From: Glycine soja
Taxonomy: Eukaryota > Streptophyta > Magnoliopsida > Fabales > Fabaceae
DNA: 64,000 nucleotides
Direction: 5' to 3'
NCBI RefSeq assembly: GCF_004193775.1
Contig: NC_041019.1
Coordinates: forward strand, 52,241,928-52,305,927
Shown: positions 61,509-64,000 of the stretch, one piece after another
Layout of the letters: every line of letters begins with the position of its first letter
Position numbering within the stretch: position 1 is the stretch's first letter
Translations under genes and position numbers: made by a program
The notes under the pieces: generated by a model
Told to the model about the DNA's origin: nothing
What the model saw: only the letters and a program-made list of their open reading frames with translations
Databases searched by the model: none

Positions 61509-61916
61509 ATGTCTTTCTTTACCAGAAGCGTTTCCATACTATGGGTGCTTATCCTTTTTTTGTCACCAACAAGCAATGCTGTGGTGGTGTACCAGATAAT
61601 TGTTGTAGCTACAAATACTTTGGATAATGGAAGTTTGAATTTAACCATTTCTTGTCCCTATTTTGATCCTACAAAGCCACCTTATATTCATCTTCGCCCT
61701 GGTTATCAATATGAATGGATTTATTCTGGTGATATTACACCTACACACAGACCATTGCTTTGCTTCTTTGCATGGGAAGGTGCTGCTCACACCTTTAATA
61801 TGTACGATCCAACTCGAGATTCTGATTGCGAAGAGTGCAATTGGTATATAGGAGAAAAGGGACCATGTAGATTTCGTTTTCCCAACAGAGAATTTGCTTG
61901 CTATAATTGGTTTTAA
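61509..61916 (+). CDS. S-protein homolog (self-incompatibility S1 family), type b, 135 aa
   Basis: A single-exon secreted protein paralogous to the gene at 51030. The signal peptide spans residues 1-24 (MSFFTRSVSILWVLILFLS, cleavage probably after TSNA). The mature part contains LDNGSLNLTISCPYFDP, YIHLRPGYQYEW, YSGDITPTHRPLLC, FFAWEGAAHTFNMYDP, RDSDCEECNWYI, GPCRFRFPN and EFACYNWF. Six cysteines lie at 49, 85, 107, 110, 120 and 131. Compared with 51030, one codon is missing and substitutions cluster in residues 27-37 and in the Cys1-Cys2 loop. An AATAAA is at 62012-62017. As for the other members, the extracellular role is unknown. Confidence 0.9.
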   Translation: MSFFTRSVSILWVLILFLSPTSNAVVVYQIIVVATNTLDNGSLNLTISCPYFDPTKPPYIHLRPGYQYEWIYSGDITPTHRPLLCFFAWEGAAHTFNMYDPTRDSDCEECNWYIGEKGPCRFRFPNREFACYNWF

Positions 61917-63626
61917 AATATGTTTTTATCTTAACATATATTCTTAAATTCTACATCCATGTAGGGTTGAGAACTTAGTTGTAGCCAAATATTCCCCTCT
62001 TATGTCTTCTAAATAAAAGAGTGATTACTGTTTGGCTTAACATTATTCATCATTGCTTTGAAAATTGAGTACAAGCTTTCTGTATGCTAGAGAATTGCTC
62101 TTGATTTCATTATAAAATTGAGTATGTTTCGTGATATCAGGGAAGAATGAAAGTTTCATGATAAATAAAGGTTTGCGTAGCTAGCTAGTTGAATGACTTT
62201 CTTTTTCTTTTTTTCCCTATGGATATAGAATTATTATTTTTTAATGTGGTTCAACCTTCTAACAGACAAAATTACGTACATCCATACAAAATCCTGAGAA
62301 CACAACAAAGAATACACCGTAAAAAAATAATAATAAATACAATAATTTAATATGATTCAACATCTCTTGAATATGTCTACATAATCGTCTCAAAAAGTTT
62401 CACTATCACAAAAATAATTACAAAAATTTAACCCATCCCAAAATAGAATTCGAGTATCTCACTTTATAGTTACAAGAAATGATAATACTCTCACATAAGA
62501 TCATTTTTCTTTCAACAGAATACTTTATTTCACAATCTTTCTTCTCACATTCTCTTTAAATGTGTTGTTTCTTCACTAAATTTCTTCTCTATTTATAGTA
62601 AAGATTGTCACCAATTATATTAAATAAGTTTTTTTAGAAGTTGAAATAAAAATAATTTCCAATACATTCATTTAATTGAGTTCATCTAATAAAATTTAAT
62701 CTTTCACTTTGCATTTAAGCCACCTAAATCTTAATGATAAAAATTAATTTCTTATATATATGTACCTTATCTTTTGACTTAAAACTCTACAATTATTTTA
62801 AACATAAATATCATGTTGTTAGTTAATACTAGTACTTGATAATAAAGACAAAAATTATTTTAACAAGTAAGATTAGTATAGTGATGTAAAATTATGTTAA
62901 GAATGATTTATTTAAAAGTGCTAGACATGATTAATTTTTTATTTGGAGAATTAAAAGACATTCATGGTTTATGACCTAAAAAAATACTAAAGTTGCTTTT
63001 AACGAGAAGAACAAAGCATCAGAATGCAAAAATGGATTTTGATCTTTATCGTTAAAATATATAAATATGATGTGAAATGAAAAATAAAACTCATTCAACC
63101 TTCATTTGTTGAAAGAAAGAAAAATATTAATTACATTAAACGATATTTTGAAAAACAGCTCATATTCAACCTTTACAACAATTTTAAAAATAATGAAAAA
63201 ATTAATGTCATTCAAAGATATTTTTTGGAGGGAAAATGTCATTCAAAGGTATTTATAACTAAATTAATAAGGAAGAATGTTAGTAAATATCTTTGAAAAA
63301 ACTGATTAAAAAATAAAAATAATATTTTTATAAAAGAATATCTATCATTTTTTTAAATATAATTCGAACATATTTTTAATAAAACTTACTAGCTAGTGAT
63401 TCATTTCCCATTAATACTTTTAAAACCTTTTAAAAATATTGTAAGATTTGTAGCCTTTTAAAAAAATATTGTAAGATTTGTACTGCTCTAACCGATTTTG
63501 AGATTATAATCAACATGATCACCGAAATTATAGTGATATTTGGGATAGGTATTCCTAATTAAGGATATTTTGGAAATGGTGAATGATATGTAAACTTGTA
63601 GGAGTTATTTGGAAAATTACTGCGAA

Positions 63627-63706
<80 letters not shown>

Positions 63707-63780
63707 ACAGTAAATGATCCTTAATTGATATTTTTTACAATAATTGATATTTTTTTTAAAAAAAAAACCCTGATAAATTA
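61917..63780. other. 3' flank and spacer after the type-b gene, unit 2
   Basis: Colinear with 51441-53095, with about 450 bp extra near 62590-63040. It holds no supported gene and ends in the long (TA)n run at 63628-63703, followed by the 5' flank of the next type-a gene. Confidence 0.6.
63628..63703. repeat. (TA)n microsatellite, 76 nt
   Basis: The longest TA run in the window, at the end of duplication unit 2, homologous in position to 52899-52950. Confidence 0.95.
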
Positions 63781-63965
63781 ATTAAGGGATAAAAAAGTAA
63801 TTCAACAGAAAATTAATATATTTATATATTTTTAATTAAAAACCTCTTTGAATATTATACATTTCTCCTTCAATATTTTTACTCGTAGTGTATATATATA
63901 TATAAAGTAATGAAAAGATTCACAGTAAAAGAAAAAGGAAAAGCAATAGCAGATCGAAGATAACA

Positions 63966-64000
63966 ATGTCTTTATTTGCTAGAAGTGTTTCCACACTACG
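63966..64000 (+). CDS. S-protein homolog type a, 5' end only (cut by window edge)
   Basis: The ATG and the next codons (MSLFARSVSTL) are identical to the start of the gene at 39216. They are preceded by the same flank (gcaatagcagatcgaagata) and a short TA run at 63891-63904, ending 61 bp before the ATG. It marks a third duplication unit starting at about 63781. Unlike the 53418 copy, it lacks the 8-base insertion near the start, so it may be intact beyond the window. Confidence 0.8.
   Translation, partial: MSLFARSVSTL

Noticed and set aside
1..64000. CRISPR arrays, bacterial operons, rRNA or intact tRNA genes
   Set aside because: None seen. The repeat arrays are diverged, lack regular spacers and sit in an intron-bearing plant nuclear context.

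Overview
This is a window of a plant nuclear genome, very probably a legume close to soybean (Glycine). It is strongly AT-rich, its genes are interrupted by GT-AG introns, and it is littered with fragments of LINE, Ty3/gypsy, SINE, CACTA-like and MITE-like elements. The legume assignment is inference from how the proteins and repeats look; no search was run.

Layout. (1) Positions 964-2172, minus strand: a small three-coding-exon gene for a 137-residue lysine-rich protein of unknown function. (2) Positions 2984-11604: a complex inverted duplication of the MED12 promoter, 5'UTR exon and first intron. A recent pair of ~1.14-kb arms (4121-5260 and 10462-11604, nearly identical) encloses a 5.2-kb spacer of degraded sequence, which includes a LINE reverse-transcriptase fragment and an SR-protein-like pseudogene fragment. 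An older, diverged inverted copy lies at 2984-3940. (3) About 11100-26958, plus strand: the complete MED12 gene, with twelve coding exons summing to 6801 nt and 2266 codons plus stop. A 5'-truncated LINE with matching target-site duplications sits in its first coding intron. (4) Positions 29814-32875, minus strand, tail-to-tail with MED12: a ROP guanine-nucleotide exchange factor (PRONE family, 460 aa). One of its introns holds an in-phase 52-codon open segment with good splice sites. (5) Positions 36950-64000: a tandemly duplicated cluster of S-protein homolog genes (plant self-incompatibility S1 family; small secreted six-cysteine proteins). Three genes look intact (39216, 51030, 61509), three copies are broken or fragmentary (49629, 53418, 60098), and one runs off the window end (63966). 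Between them lie arrays of a ~110-130-bp AT-rich repeat, a conserved 2.8-kb non-coding block and Ty3/gypsy fragments.

How the parts relate. MED12 (Mediator CDK8-module subunit) and the RopGEF (activator of ROP GTPases) are conserved single genes with no evident functional link beyond adjacency. The S-protein cluster is a birth-and-death array built from units of about 10.6 kb (38935-53095 with a 3.5-kb extra insert, 53096-63780, and a third unit starting at 63781). Each unit carries the same order: type-a S gene, repeat array, 2.8-kb non-coding block, S-gene fragment, gypsy fragment, type-b S gene, long (TA)n. Exon boundaries were assigned by eye from splice consensus, reading-frame continuity and resemblance to known plant proteins.
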